A stretch of DNA of 64,000 nucleotides from Clostridia bacterium (GCA_900767465.1 CAAGAW010000028.1:1-64000); one strand, 5' to 3'. Shown: positions 8,988-18,196, numbered from the stretch's first letter. Translations and numbers: made by a program. The notes: generated by a model from the sequence alone, not told the origin.

Positions 8988-9360
8988 ATTCGATATTACG
9001 AAATACGACGTTGCCACACCCAAAGGACTTAGCGAAACGATAGCCGCTATCCTCGACAATAAAAAGGGCAAGCAGGTAACGACGATAGACCTCAGCGACA
9101 AAACGGTGGTAGCGGATTATTTCGTTATCGCTTCGGCATACTCGTCCACCGCCGTCAAGGCTCTTGCGGACGCGGTTGAGGAAGAACTCGACAAAGTCGG
9201 CGTACACCCGCTTCACCGCGACGCCGATCAGAAGTGGATTGCGCTCGATTACGGCTCGGTTATCGTCCACGTATTTTACAAGGAACTCCGCGATTTTTAC
9301 AACCTCGAACGGCTCTGGGCGGACGGCGACAACGTTACCGTAACGGGCGAGGAGGAATAG
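8980..9360 (+). CDS. rsfS: Ribosomal silencing factor RsfS
   Basis: A 126-residue RsfS/Iojap family protein (DLSDKTVVADYFVIASAYSSTAVKALAD...HRDADQKWIALDYGSVIVHVF). It binds uL14 on the 50S subunit and blocks subunit joining in starvation. The start overlaps the end of the nadD-yqeK fusion and is preceded by AAAGGAG. Neighbouring obg makes a ribosome-assembly context. Confidence 0.95.
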   Translation: MVKFDITKYDVATPKGLSETIAAILDNKKGKQVTTIDLSDKTVVADYFVIASAYSSTAVKALADAVEEELDKVGVHPLHRDADQKWIALDYGSVIVHVFYKELRDFYNLERLWADGDNVTVTGEEE

Positions 9361-9384
9361 AAAAGGAGCGGGCAAGGAGCAAAA

Positions 9385-10290
9385 ATGTTTGAACTCGAAA
9401 TAATCAAACATATTCAGATGATGCGTTCGCCGTTTTTCGACGCGATTTTTACGGGAATTACCCACCTCGGCGACGAACTTGCGTTTATCGTCGTGGTGGT
9501 CGCGTTTTATTGGGCGGTAGATAAGCGGTTCGGTTTTAAAATGATAAACGTGTACCTCATCGGTTGCAGCGTTCTCGAAGGGGTTAAAAACCTCGTCGCG
9601 CGCCCTCGCCCGTACACTTACGACGGCGTCGTTTCGGTTACCGATCCGACGGGCGGATATTCGTTCCCGAGCGGACACAGTCATTCGGTCGCCAACCTTT
9701 CCGCGCAGGTAAGCATGCGCTACCGTAGATCTTACGTTATCGCGCCGCTTGCCGCGATTTGTTTGCTCGTCGCGTTCAGCCGGCTTTATCTCGGACAGCA
9801 TTTTTTAAGCGACGTCATCGTCGGACTTGCGCTCGGCGTGGGAATCGCGTTCGGAATAGGCGCGCTGTTTGAACTTCTCGGCGATAAGGAAGAGTATATC
9901 GTGCTCGGCGTTTTTCCGATCTGTCTTATAATTCTTATAGTCGTGCTTGCCACGGGCAAAGCGGTCGAAGCGAAAAAAATTCTCGACGTAATCGGCGCGT
10001 ATTCGGCAATCACGCTCGGTTACTTTATCGAAAAACGCTACGTAAAGTCCGCCTCGAAATGCAAGTGGTACTTTATGATTGCAAAAATCGTCGTCGGTCT
10101 CGCGCTCACGCTCGGCGTTAAATCGGGACTTAAAGCGATAATACCCTCGTCCGCGCCTGTAGCGTATCACTTTCTTCGTTACTTTTTCGTCGGGCTCGTC
10201 GCAAGCCTCGGCGTACCCGCGATTTTCAAGGCAACCGAAGTGGTCGCGGCAAAAGTGAAAGCGAAAAAAACGACCGGAACCGAAAAATAA
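9385..10290 (+). CDS. PAP2-family membrane phosphatase
   Basis: A 301-residue polytopic protein with the complete PAP2 triad of motifs in order: KNLVARPRP, PSGHSHS and SRLYLGQHFLSDV, placed between hydrophobic segments. Such enzymes dephosphorylate lipid phosphates such as undecaprenyl pyrophosphate or phosphatidylglycerol phosphate. The extra hydrophobic C-terminal half (about 165-290) makes it longer than BcrC-type members and similar to the long Clostridial forms. Substrate cannot be read from sequence. It lies 24 nt after rsfS with its own GGAGC-type ribosome site. Confidence 0.88.
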   Translation: MFELEIIKHIQMMRSPFFDAIFTGITHLGDELAFIVVVVAFYWAVDKRFGFKMINVYLIGCSVLEGVKNLVARPRPYTYDGVVSVTDPTGGYSFPSGHSHSVANLSAQVSMRYRRSYVIAPLAAICLLVAFSRLYLGQHFLSDVIVGLALGVGIAFGIGALFELLGDKEEYIVLGVFPICLIILIVVLATGKAVEAKKILDVIGAYSAITLGYFIEKRYVKSASKCKWYFMIAKIVVGLALTLGVKSGLKAIIPSSAPVAYHFLRYFFVGLVASLGVPAIFKATEVVAAKVKAKKTTGTEK

Positions 10291-10299
10291 GGAGCATAT

Positions 10300-11346
10300 A
10301 TGGCTAAAAAATATTTCACGAGTAAAAACATAGTGCGACTTGCGATCTTTACCGCGCTTTCCGTCGTGCTTTATATGTTCGTCAAGTTCCCGTTACCGAT
10401 TTTCCCCGCGTTTCTGGAATTTCAGTTTTCCGATCTTCCCGCGCTTCTTGCGGGGTTTATGATGGGACCCGTAAGCGGAACGATAGTGCTTGTAATCCGT
10501 ACGCTTATCAAGTTGCCGTTTACCGGTACGGCTTGCGTAGGCGAGGCCGCGGATCTTATAATGGGACTCGCGTTCGTACTTCCCGCGGCGTTTATATACC
10601 GTCGTCGACGCACGCTCAAAGGCGCGGTCGTCGCGCTTTCCGTCGGCACGGCGTCTACCGTCGTTGCGGCAATGATAGTAAACCGTTTTGTTCTCGTGCC
10701 TTTCTATTCGCTCGCGTTCGGATTCGAGGCGGTAATCGGTATGGTAAAAGCGATTTTCCCGCAAATCACTACCGAGACGTTCTATATTTACTATATTTTC
10801 GGTGCGGTTCTGCCGTTCAACCTTATGCGGGCGGTTATCTGCGCGCTGCTTACGTTCCTATTGTACAAGCGGCTCAAAAACCTGTTCGATCGCATCTTTC
10901 CAGAAAATCACGCGATTAAAAGCCGCGACGGAAAAATAATAACGAAAACCGAAGCGCAAACCGTTGCGTTTGCCGAAAAATTCGCCGAAAAACTAAGCGG
11001 CGGCGAAGTGATTCTTCTTCGCGGCGAACTCGGCGCGGGCAAAACGGTGTTCGTTCGCGGGCTTGCAAAAGGTCTCGGAGTAACCGAAAACGTAACGAGT
11101 CCGACGTTTGCGCTTATGAATACGTATAAAGGCAGGCTTACGCTGGTACATATCGACGCGTATCGGCTGGGCAGCGGCAAAGAGGCTTACGAGGCGGGAC
11201 TTACCGAATACTTCTACGCGCCGGATACCGTTTGCTGTATCGAGTGGGCGGACAATATCGCGGACGCGCTCACCGGCAAAAACATCGCGATAGACATAAA
11301 ATACCTCGGAGAAACCGAAAGGGAGATAAACGTAAATGACAAGTAA
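10300..11346 (+). CDS. Fusion of ECF transporter S component (RibU-like) with TsaE ATPase
   Basis: A 348-residue frame with two unrelated domains. Residues 1 to about 200 are six hydrophobic helices of an ECF substrate-capture subunit; EFQFSDLPALLAGFMMGPVSG resembles riboflavin-specific RibU. Residues about 209-348 are TsaE, the P-loop protein needed for tRNA t6A37 synthesis (GELGAGKT at 242-249, then SPTFALMNTY, HIDAYRL and CIEWAD). No ATG, GTG or TTG lies between the two parts, so TsaE appears to be made only as a membrane-linked fusion. The gene is followed by yhbY, tsaB and rimI, the normal genomic partners of tsaE. A sequencing indel that removed a stop cannot be excluded. Confidence 0.88.
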   Translation: MAKKYFTSKNIVRLAIFTALSVVLYMFVKFPLPIFPAFLEFQFSDLPALLAGFMMGPVSGTIVLVIRTLIKLPFTGTACVGEAADLIMGLAFVLPAAFIYRRRRTLKGAVVALSVGTASTVVAAMIVNRFVLVPFYSLAFGFEAVIGMVKAIFPQITTETFYIYYIFGAVLPFNLMRAVICALLTFLLYKRLKNLFDRIFPENHAIKSRDGKIITKTEAQTVAFAEKFAEKLSGGEVILLRGELGAGKTVFVRGLAKGLGVTENVTSPTFALMNTYKGRLTLVHIDAYRLGSGKEAYEAGLTEYFYAPDTVCCIEWADNIADALTGKNIAIDIKYLGETEREINVNDK

Positions 11347-11626
11347 ACAGCGCGCGAATCTGCGCAGTATGGCGGCGGGAATCGAGCCGATTTATCAGGT
11401 AGGCAAGGACGGGCTGGGCGACAACCTCGTAGCCGGTCTTAACGAGGCTCTCGAAAAACGCGAACTCGTCAAAATTACCGTGCTTCGTTCGTCCGACTTT
11501 TCGGCGAAAGAAGTGCTGGACGAACTTTGCGCCGCGCTTTTAGCCGAACCGGTCTGCGCGATCGGCAACAAGGTCGTTTTGTACCGCCGCAGTTCGGTCG
11601 AAGGCGTGAAACATATCGAGTTTTAG
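11336..11626 (+). CDS. yhbY: YhbY/CRS1-type RNA-binding protein
   Basis: A 96-residue CRM-domain protein (LTSKQR-like start, GKDGLGDNLVAGLNEAL, KITVLRSS, GNKVVLYRR). Family members associate with pre-50S ribosomal particles. It overlaps the tsaE-containing fusion by 11 nt and lies 1 nt before tsaB. Confidence 0.93.
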   Translation: MTSKQRANLRSMAAGIEPIYQVGKDGLGDNLVAGLNEALEKRELVKITVLRSSDFSAKEVLDELCAALLAEPVCAIGNKVVLYRRSSVEGVKHIEF

Positions 11627-11627
11627 T

Positions 11628-12254
11628 ATGAAATACCTTGCAATCGACACGACTTCCGCCGCGCTTCGGGTTATTCTCGGCGCGGACGGAGAAATATACG
11701 AGTTTTGCGAAGAGGGCAAAAAAGCGTCCGAAATTTTGCTTACGGCAATCGACGGACTTCTCGACAGGGCCGGTCTCGCGCTTGCGGACGTGGACGTTTA
11801 CGCCGCGGTTACCGGACCGGGGTCGTTTACCGGTATAAGAATAGGTCTTAACACCGTCAAAACTTTCGCCTCGGTCACCGGCAGGAAAATCGTCGCCGTA
11901 AACTCGATCGAAAAACTCGCATATAATTATACCGACGGAATAACCGAAGGGTTCGTTTTCGCGTACGCGGATTTTTGCTACGTCGGCGCGTACGACGTAA
12001 GCGGTAATTGCGTTTCCGCACCCGAGATGATAACGCTCGACGAGGCGAAAGCGCGCGCGGAAAAATCGGAGTTTTCCGTCGTTTGCGACGAGGCGGCTTA
12101 CGCAAAACTCGGCGCCTGGAAAAAAGACGATTCGTCCGTCTCGTTCCGACGGGCGGTCGAGAGCGCGATTAACCGCGGCGAAGCGAAAGACTACCGCGAA
12201 ATCGAACCGTTCTACCTTATAAAATCGCAGGCGGAAAGGGAAAGAGGCGAATGA
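11628..12254 (+). CDS. tsaB: tRNA t6A37 synthesis protein TsaB
   Basis: A 208-residue ASKHA-fold protein (YLAIDTTSAALRV at the N-terminus; TGPGSFTGIRIGLNTVKTFA near residue 65-85). TsaB forms a complex with TsaD and TsaE to add threonylcarbamoyl to A37 of ANN-decoding tRNAs. It overlaps rimI by 4 nt (ATGA). tsaD is not in the window. Confidence 0.94.
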   Translation: MKYLAIDTTSAALRVILGADGEIYEFCEEGKKASEILLTAIDGLLDRAGLALADVDVYAAVTGPGSFTGIRIGLNTVKTFASVTGRKIVAVNSIEKLAYNYTDGITEGFVFAYADFCYVGAYDVSGNCVSAPEMITLDEAKARAEKSEFSVVCDEAAYAKLGAWKKDDSSVSFRRAVESAINRGEAKDYREIEPFYLIKSQAERERGE

Positions 12255-12679
12255 AGATCGGACGGTGCGACGTTTCCGACGCCAAGGCGGTAGCGGAAAT
12301 CGAGCAAAAATATATCGAATGTCCGTGGAGCGAAGCGGAAATCGCGAAATGTATCGGCTCGGACGATTACGTTTACTTCAAGGCGACCGAGGACGGAGAA
12401 ACGATCGGGTATATAGGCGTTATGCCGGTACCGCCCGAATACAATATCTGTAACGTCGCGGTTGTGGATCCGGCGCGCCGAAAGGGTGTCGCTACCGCGC
12501 TTATGGCGGCGGCCGAAGAACTCGCGGCAAAGTCGGGCGGCGGAACGGTTTATCTCGAAGTTAACGAAACGAACGCCGCGGCGATCGCGCTTTATCGTAA
12601 ACGCGGCTACGAAATCTGCGGCAAACGCCCGCGATACTACGGCGAGGACGCTGCAATCAACATGAAAAAGGAGATCTGA
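12251..12679 (+). CDS. rimI: GNAT acetyltransferase, RimI-like
   Basis: A 142-residue GNAT protein with the acetyl-CoA loop in VVDPARRKGVATALM and the terminal ALYRKRGYEICGKRPRYY block. RimI acetylates the N-terminal alanine of ribosomal protein bS18 in E. coli; its habitual place next to tsaB supports the name. The stop codon directly abuts the following start. Confidence 0.88.
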   Translation: MKIGRCDVSDAKAVAEIEQKYIECPWSEAEIAKCIGSDDYVYFKATEDGETIGYIGVMPVPPEYNICNVAVVDPARRKGVATALMAAAEELAAKSGGGTVYLEVNETNAAAIALYRKRGYEICGKRPRYYGEDAAINMKKEI

Positions 12680-13396
12680 ATGGTTCTGTCGGTGGACGGA
12701 TACTCTGTCGGGTACGACAGGGCGGATAACGGCGGTAAACCGCTGATTATATTGCACGGCTGGGGATGCGACGCAAAGGTAATGCGCCGCGTCTTTTTTT
12801 ATTTCGCGGACAAGGGGCGCGACGTCATCGCGATCGACTTCCCCGGATTCGGAAGAAGTCCGTCGCCGCCCGCGACGTTTACGATTTACGATTACGCCGC
12901 AATCACCGCGAGGTTTCTGGAAATACTCGGCGTTCGCGAGCCGGACGTCATCGCGCACTCGTTCGGCGGCAGAGTGGCGATAATACTTGCGGCGCACTCG
13001 CTTACGGGCAGGGTTCTTATCACGGACGGGGCGGGGGTCAGACCGAAACGCGGTCTTAAATATTACCTTAAAGTCGCGGCGTATAAGCTGAAAAAGAAAA
13101 TCGGCATCGAGCCGAAAAACGCGGGTTCGGCAGACTATCGCGCGCTTGACGACGATATGAAACGTGTGTTCGTAAACGTCGTAAACGCACACCTCGACTG
13201 TCTTTTGCCCGACATAAACCGATCCGTCCTTCTCGTGTGGGGCGAAAAGGATCGCGACACGCCGCTATATATGGCAAATAAAATAAATGCAAAAGTAAAG
13301 GACAGCGCGGTCGTGGTCATGAAAAATTGCGGACATTTCGCGTTCGCCGAAAATTTTCCGGAATTTATAGCGATCGCCGATTCGTTTTTAAGTTAA
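12680..13396 (+). CDS. Alpha/beta hydrolase
   Basis: A 238-residue alpha/beta-hydrolase fold protein with an oxyanion HGWG motif (residues 26-29), the nucleophile elbow AHSFGGR, an acidic residue in WGEKDRDTP and the catalytic histidine in NCGHFAFAE. The cap region is short. Substrate is unknown. Position between rimI and a cell-wall ligase-like gene and tight spacing suggest co-transcription. MenH- or BioH-like esterases share this profile, but nothing here supports menaquinone or biotin synthesis. Confidence 0.85.
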   Translation: MVLSVDGYSVGYDRADNGGKPLIILHGWGCDAKVMRRVFFYFADKGRDVIAIDFPGFGRSPSPPATFTIYDYAAITARFLEILGVREPDVIAHSFGGRVAIILAAHSLTGRVLITDGAGVRPKRGLKYYLKVAAYKLKKKIGIEPKNAGSADYRALDDDMKRVFVNVVNAHLDCLLPDINRSVLLVWGEKDRDTPLYMANKINAKVKDSAVVVMKNCGHFAFAENFPEFIAIADSFLS

Positions 13397-13406
13397 GGGA
13401 GGGGGA

Positions 13407-14924
13407 ATGGAAACGATATTAAAAATCGTAGTCGCCGTCGCCGCGTTGATGTTTTCGCTTGTATGTGCGCCCGTAAAACAGTACCAGCTTGCGTATTACC
13501 GCCTCTGCGAAACTTTTGCCGCGCTAAGACGAAGAAAAGCCGAGGCGATCGTGCTTCCGTCGGTAGTATCCTGCCTTGCCGCGGCGGTAGCGACGAGGGC
13601 GGCGGCTGTCGGATTTTACCCGTATTTCGTCGGGGTCGCGTGCGGCGCGGCGGTAACGCTTTCGGTCGTTCTGCCTCGGCTCGGACTCAAAAAAAGCAAG
13701 GTCGTAAAAACGGCGCGACTGTCGCGATTTTTAAATACGTATGCGAGTTTTTGCGTCGCGGCGTGCGTTTCCGTTTATTTTTTGCCCGCGCTTTGCTCGC
13801 TTCCCGCGGCGATTTCGGCAGCGGCGTTTACGCTCGCCCACGCGGTTTGCACGCCGATAGAAAACGCACGTAACGCCCGCTTTATCCGCTCGGCAAAAGC
13901 AAAACTCGACCGCATAAACCCGATCCGTATAGGAGTCACGGGCAGTTACGGCAAAACAACATTTAAAAACATTCTCGCGGCTATGCTCGGCGAAAAATAC
14001 CGCGTATGCGTTACGCGCGGCAACTTCAACACACCGCTCGGAATTGCCCGCACGATCGCCGAAAACATGACGGACGACGCCGAGGTTTTTATTGCGGAAG
14101 CGGGCGCGAGATACGTCGGCGATATTTCCGTGCTTGCCGACATTATCCGTCCCGATTACGCCGTCGTTACCGCGCTCGGAACGCAGCACCTCGAAACTTT
14201 CGGTTCGCCGAATAACCTTAAAAACGAAAAATACGAACTCGTACGCGCGCTCGTAAAACCCGAAAACGCTTTCTTCGGAGCGTCCGCCGCGGAACTTTAC
14301 AAGAGGGCGGGCAAAGGGTGCGCGGTCGGAGCGAACGTTTTCGTTTCGGACGTAAAGCGGGACGGAGGGATTACTCGTTTTACCGCACGGATCGAAAAAA
14401 CCGAACTTGCGTTATCGGTTCCGCTTGCCGGCGATTTTATTCCCGATTCTGTCGCGCTCGCGGCGGCGGTCGCCTTGCGGCTCGGGGTTTCGGCGGACGC
14501 GATAAAAAAATCGGCGGCGAGGCTGAATTCGGTTGCGCATCGGCAACAATTGTTGTATAATGGACTTGACGTAATCATCGACGACGCCTATAACGCAAAC
14601 GAGGCGGGCGCGAGGAGCGCGCTCAGGCTGCTGTCCGGATTTTCGGGCAAAACCCGCGTGTTCGTAACCCCGGGTATAGTCGAACTCGGCGTAAGGCAGT
14701 ACGACGCGAATTACGAACTCGGCGCGTATTCGGCAACGCGTTGCGACGTCGCGATCTTTATCGGATCGAACGCCCGCGCGCTTACGCTTGGCGCGGAAAG
14801 CGGCGGCAAGAAGAGCAGAGTTTACGAAGTCGGATCGCTTGCGGCGGCGACCGAGTTACTTAAAACCATAAAAGGAGAAAGGGCGATTTTGTTTGAAAAC
14901 GACTTGCCCGACAATTATCGATGA
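13407..14924 (+). CDS. Membrane-anchored MurF-like Mur ligase
   Basis: A 505-residue protein. The first 150 residues form several hydrophobic segments, followed by a basic stretch, and the P-loop GVTGSYGKTT lies at 176-185. The central and C-terminal Mur ligase domains continue with TRGNFNTPLG, EAGARYVGDI, DDAYNANEAGARSAL and TPGIVELG, all typical of MurF. The usual soluble N-terminal UDP-substrate domain of MurF is absent and is replaced by the membrane region. It may be the cell's UDP-MurNAc-tripeptide:D-Ala-D-Ala ligase or a paralogue acting on a lipid-linked substrate; the sequence does not decide. It overlaps the next gene by ATGA. Confidence 0.85.
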   Translation: METILKIVVAVAALMFSLVCAPVKQYQLAYYRLCETFAALRRRKAEAIVLPSVVSCLAAAVATRAAAVGFYPYFVGVACGAAVTLSVVLPRLGLKKSKVVKTARLSRFLNTYASFCVAACVSVYFLPALCSLPAAISAAAFTLAHAVCTPIENARNARFIRSAKAKLDRINPIRIGVTGSYGKTTFKNILAAMLGEKYRVCVTRGNFNTPLGIARTIAENMTDDAEVFIAEAGARYVGDISVLADIIRPDYAVVTALGTQHLETFGSPNNLKNEKYELVRALVKPENAFFGASAAELYKRAGKGCAVGANVFVSDVKRDGGITRFTARIEKTELALSVPLAGDFIPDSVALAAAVALRLGVSADAIKKSAARLNSVAHRQQLLYNGLDVIIDDAYNANEAGARSALRLLSGFSGKTRVFVTPGIVELGVRQYDANYELGAYSATRCDVAIFIGSNARALTLGAESGGKKSRVYEVGSLAAATELLKTIKGERAILFENDLPDNYR

Positions 14925-15652
14925 GACGAAGAGTAGCGTTTGTATCGGGAGGAGCAAAAGGAATAGGCGAGGCGATCGTACGCAAACTCGCGGCATGCGG
15001 TTTTTCGGTTGCCGTGGGGTATAATACGTCCGCCTCGCGCGCCGAATCGCTTGCGCTCGAACTGCAACGCGGCGGTGTGAACGCGATCGCGACAGAACTC
15101 GACGCGTCCGATCCGCGCAGCATAGAAAAAGCGGCAAATTCGGCGAAAAAATACTTCGGATTCGTAGATACGCTCGTTTGCAACGCAGGAATAAGCCTCG
15201 TCAAACCGTTTTCGGACTGTTCGGTCGAAGAAATAAACCGCGTTATCGCGGTAAACCTGACGGGTACGATGTTGCTTTGCAAGGAGTTTGCGGGCGATAT
15301 GACAAGCGAGGGGTTCGGTCGGATCGTCAACGTTTCGTCCTGCTGGGGCGTGCGCGGCGCGAGTTGCGAAGTCGCGTATTCGGCGTCGAAGGCCGGCGTT
15401 ATCGGCTTTACGAAGTCGCTCAACGCCGAACTTGCAAGAAGCGGCGTTTTAGTCAACGCCGTCGCGCCCGGGTTTATAAACACCGATATGAACGCGCACC
15501 TCACGGCGGAAGAAGTCGCCGCGTTTACCGACGGCGTTTCGGTAAACCGCGTCGGACAACCATCGGAAGTCGCCGACCTCGTAGAGTTTTTAACCCGCGA
15601 AAACATTTACGTCGCGGGCGAGACGATTTCGGTTGACGGAGGACTATTGTGA
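14921..15652 (+). CDS. Short-chain dehydrogenase/reductase, FabG-like
   Basis: A 243-residue Rossmann-fold SDR with the cofactor motif GGAKGIG, NAG at residue 85-87, and the catalytic serine, tyrosine and lysine in NVSSCWGVRG...YSASKAG. The C-terminal ISVDGGLL end is typical of FabG-type 3-oxoacyl reductases. Location outside a fatty-acid cluster means the substrate is open. It is coupled by overlap to both neighbours. Confidence 0.88.
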   Translation: MRRRVAFVSGGAKGIGEAIVRKLAACGFSVAVGYNTSASRAESLALELQRGGVNAIATELDASDPRSIEKAANSAKKYFGFVDTLVCNAGISLVKPFSDCSVEEINRVIAVNLTGTMLLCKEFAGDMTSEGFGRIVNVSSCWGVRGASCEVAYSASKAGVIGFTKSLNAELARSGVLVNAVAPGFINTDMNAHLTAEEVAAFTDGVSVNRVGQPSEVADLVEFLTRENIYVAGETISVDGGLL

Positions 15653-16353
15653 GCGTTTGCGACGAGATACGCGCCGATCTGATTTCCGTCGCGGATGAAA
15701 AATATCGCGAGTTCAACGGCTCGCTTATCCCGACGGTCGATCGCGAAAAAGTAATCGGCGTTCGCGTTCCCGCTCTTAAAAACCTCGCGAAAAAGTATCG
15801 TAATCACCCGAAAATCGGCGAATTTCTATCGGATCTTCCGCATTTTTATCACGAAGAAAACTGTCTGCACGGCTATATAATCGCGGAAATAAAAGACTAC
15901 GAACAGGCCGAAGCGGCGGTGGAAAAGTTTTTGCCGTACGTCGATAACTGGGCAACGTGCGACACACTTTCGCCGAAAGTGTTTGCAAAAAACCTCGCAA
16001 AAACGCGCGAAAACGCCTTGCGCCGGATAAAGTCGGAGCGTACCTATACCGTAAGATTCGGAATAAATACGGTTATGCGGTTTTTTCTCGGCGACAACTT
16101 CGACGGCGAACTTGTCGAATCGATCGCCGACGTAAAATCGGACGAATACTACGTGAATATGATGATTGCGTGGTTTTTCGCAACCGCGCTTGCTAAAAAT
16201 TACGACGAAGTTCTGCCGTATCTCACCGATCGAAAACTCGGCGTGTGGGTGCATAACAAAACGATCCGTAAAGCAATCGAAAGCCGTAGGGTCGGCGACG
16301 AACGTAAAGAATTTCTGCGGTCGCTGACGATAAGAAAAACGAAAGCATTATAA
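15649..16353 (+). CDS. AlkD-type DNA alkylation repair glycosylase
   Basis: A 234-residue HEAT-like repeat protein of the DNA-alkylation-repair family (VRVPALKNLAKKY, NWATCDTLSPKVF, YVNMMIAWFFATAL, HNKTIRKAIESRR). AlkD removes positively charged N3- and N7-alkyl purines without base flipping. The start is GTG, overlapping the previous stop as GTGA. It is the last gene of the 12.6 kb run and is followed by an intrinsic terminator. Confidence 0.92.
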   Translation: MSVCDEIRADLISVADEKYREFNGSLIPTVDREKVIGVRVPALKNLAKKYRNHPKIGEFLSDLPHFYHEENCLHGYIIAEIKDYEQAEAAVEKFLPYVDNWATCDTLSPKVFAKNLAKTRENALRRIKSERTYTVRFGINTVMRFFLGDNFDGELVESIADVKSDEYYVNMMIAWFFATALAKNYDEVLPYLTDRKLGVWVHNKTIRKAIESRRVGDERKEFLRSLTIRKTKAL

Positions 16354-16387
16354 AAAACGACGAGCCTGAAAACAACTCGCCGTTTTT
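16353..16387 (+). terminator. Intrinsic terminator after alkD
   Basis: AAAAACG-A-CGAG pairs with CTCG-C-CGTTTTT (one internal mismatch, 11-nt loop) and ends in a T-run. It closes the nth-to-alkD transcription unit. Confidence 0.75.
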
Positions 16388-16393
16388 CTTTAC

Positions 16394-16431
16394 GTCGTAA
16401 AAACTCGTATACGTATATGCGTTTTTGCGAC
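16394..16431 (-). terminator. Hairpin after the FAD oxidoreductase gene
   Basis: CGTCGTAAAAAC and GTTTTTGCGACG can form a 12-bp stem around an AT-rich palindromic loop. Read on the minus strand it lies just after the oxidoreductase stop and contains TTTTT. A close relative of its right half recurs at about 49955-49977. Confidence 0.5.
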
Positions 16432-16435
16432 GCAT

Positions 16436-18196
16436 TTACTTTATAACGTCTATCGAATACACTCTTATTTCGTCCGCTCCGTGCGTTTTTAAGCCGCAGA
16501 ACGATACCGAATTTATCGTTTCGTTCACGTCTAAAAACACGAGCCGTTGCGCGTTGTCGTTTACGCTTATGGTTCGGGAACCGCCTTTTCCGTTCACCGT
16601 CACGGTAAAGTCGGATACGAGCGAGGGCGGAATAAAAACAGTCTGCGTTCCGCACGCGTTGTGGCAAAGCGTCGGGTAGTCTTGTATTACCCACGCGTTG
16701 TCCTCGTCGTCGTAGCAGCGGCGCATAAGGTCGCTGTCTAACACGATTCTTATTTTGCGGCAATAGGTTTCGGGAAAGTCGTACGTTATCGTTTCGCCGA
16801 TCCTCATAACGGTAACGGGATTTTCCGATTTTGCGCCGTCACGGTACGGATATTCGCAAAACCTTTCGCGTTCGTCGTCGGGGAAGTCTATAACCTTTTC
16901 GCGCGGAGTATTTAAAAGATAACAGTCGTGTTTGCGCAAAAGTTGCTGAATTTCGGATACGTATTTGCCTGCGCCGCGAGGGGTAGCGTCGTGACGGAGC
17001 GCCACCGCCGCAGCGAATCCCACTGCCTGACCGATAGCCATGCAAGTCGCCATAACGCGGGTAGAGGACAGGGCAAGATGGGTAACGCTTACGTTCCTCC
17101 CCGCGAAAAAGAGGTTGCTTACGTTATTCGAGTATACGCAACGGTACGGTATCGGATAAGGTTTATCGAAACGGTAATGGATATTCGGCTCCTTTGCGTC
17201 GATTCCGCCCGAGTAATGATCGTCTATCGTCCAGCCGCCGTAAGCAATCTCGTCCGGAAAAGCCTTTGCGGACAAAATATCGGTTGCGGTAAGCACGTAG
17301 TCGCCAGCGTAACGCCGCGTTTCGCGCTTTGCACCCAGCGATCCGATCCAGTCGAGCGAATAGCCCTGCGCGTTCGCCGAAGCCGCCGTGTGCGCGTAAG
17401 CCGCCGTCGCAAGGTCGATAAGGTCGGACGAAATCCCGCCCGCGTCGCTCAAAGAGTCGCGGTTTCCGCCGAGTTCGAGCCACCAGAAATTCTCGTTCGG
17501 TACGTTGATTTTACCTTCCGGACACCGTTTTCCGAGGACTTCGCCAAATCTTTCCGTGCCTTTCGCGATAGCCGTTTCGTCCGCTTTTTCGTTCGGCAGA
17601 GACACGCGATACTGCAAAAGCACGCTGTTTCCCATCGTAGTGTCATCGGGCGTGTCCGGAGCGAAACTTTCGCCCGTTTGCGCGCGGCTTTCGCGCCCTT
17701 TCATCCAATTCGCGGAGGTGAATCTGGCAAGAACGCAGTCTCCCGAACAATCCGCGTAATATTTCGCCTTAACCTCGTAAAACGCGTATTCGTCCGTTTT
17801 CCACGCCGTAACCGACCGTATTACGCCGTCGTTTTCGTCCGCTCCCATAACCGTCGCCGACAAAATAAGCGTAATATTTTCTTCCGCGCGAACTTTATTA
17901 AGCAGAACGCGATCCCATAACGACCAGTTCATTTTCGGATTAAGCCGAATGTTGTCCAGCGCAAGTTCTTCCGCGATTCCGCCTTCTTTAAGGTCGGGGA
18001 ATTGCACCGCTGCGCCGCGCACCCACATTCTGACTTCGCTCGAACAGTTTCCGCCTAAAACCGTGCGATCCTGAATAAGCGCGACCTTAACTCCCTCCCG
18101 CGCCGCCGATACCGCCGCCGCGATTCCGCTCGGACCGCCGCCTATAACGCAAAGATCGGTTTCGATAACGCGAACGTTTTTACCCGAATTTTTCAC
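16436..18196 (-). CDS. FAD-dependent oxidoreductase (FAD_oxidored family)
   Basis: A 586-residue flavoprotein with the dinucleotide motif CVIGGGPSGIAAAVSAA at residue 16, GGNCSSEVRMWVRG near 50, ADCSGDCVLA near 150 and a second FAD contact in FFAGRNVSVTH near 365. The C-terminal roughly 120 residues form an extra beta-rich domain that looks like an accessory module. This family is often found with carbohydrate-degradation genes but its substrates are mostly unknown. There is no export signal. It is divergently transcribed from a PocR-AraC regulator, which is its probable controller. Confidence 0.85.
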   Translation of the reverse strand: MKNSGKNVRVIETDLCVIGGGPSGIAAAVSAAREGVKVALIQDRTVLGGNCSSEVRMWVRGAAVQFPDLKEGGIAEELALDNIRLNPKMNWSLWDRVLLNKVRAEENITLILSATVMGADENDGVIRSVTAWKTDEYAFYEVKAKYYADCSGDCVLARFTSANWMKGRESRAQTGESFAPDTPDDTTMGNSVLLQYRVSLPNEKADETAIAKGTERFGEVLGKRCPEGKINVPNENFWWLELGGNRDSLSDAGGISSDLIDLATAAYAHTAASANAQGYSLDWIGSLGAKRETRRYAGDYVLTATDILSAKAFPDEIAYGGWTIDDHYSGGIDAKEPNIHYRFDKPYPIPYRCVYSNNVSNLFFAGRNVSVTHLALSSTRVMATCMAIGQAVGFAAAVALRHDATPRGAGKYVSEIQQLLRKHDCYLLNTPREKVIDFPDDERERFCEYPYRDGAKSENPVTVMRIGETITYDFPETYCRKIRIVLDSDLMRRCYDDEDNAWVIQDYPTLCHNACGTQTVFIPPSLVSDFTVTVNGKGGSRTISVNDNAQRLVFLDVNETINSVSFCGLKTHGADEIRVYSIDVIK

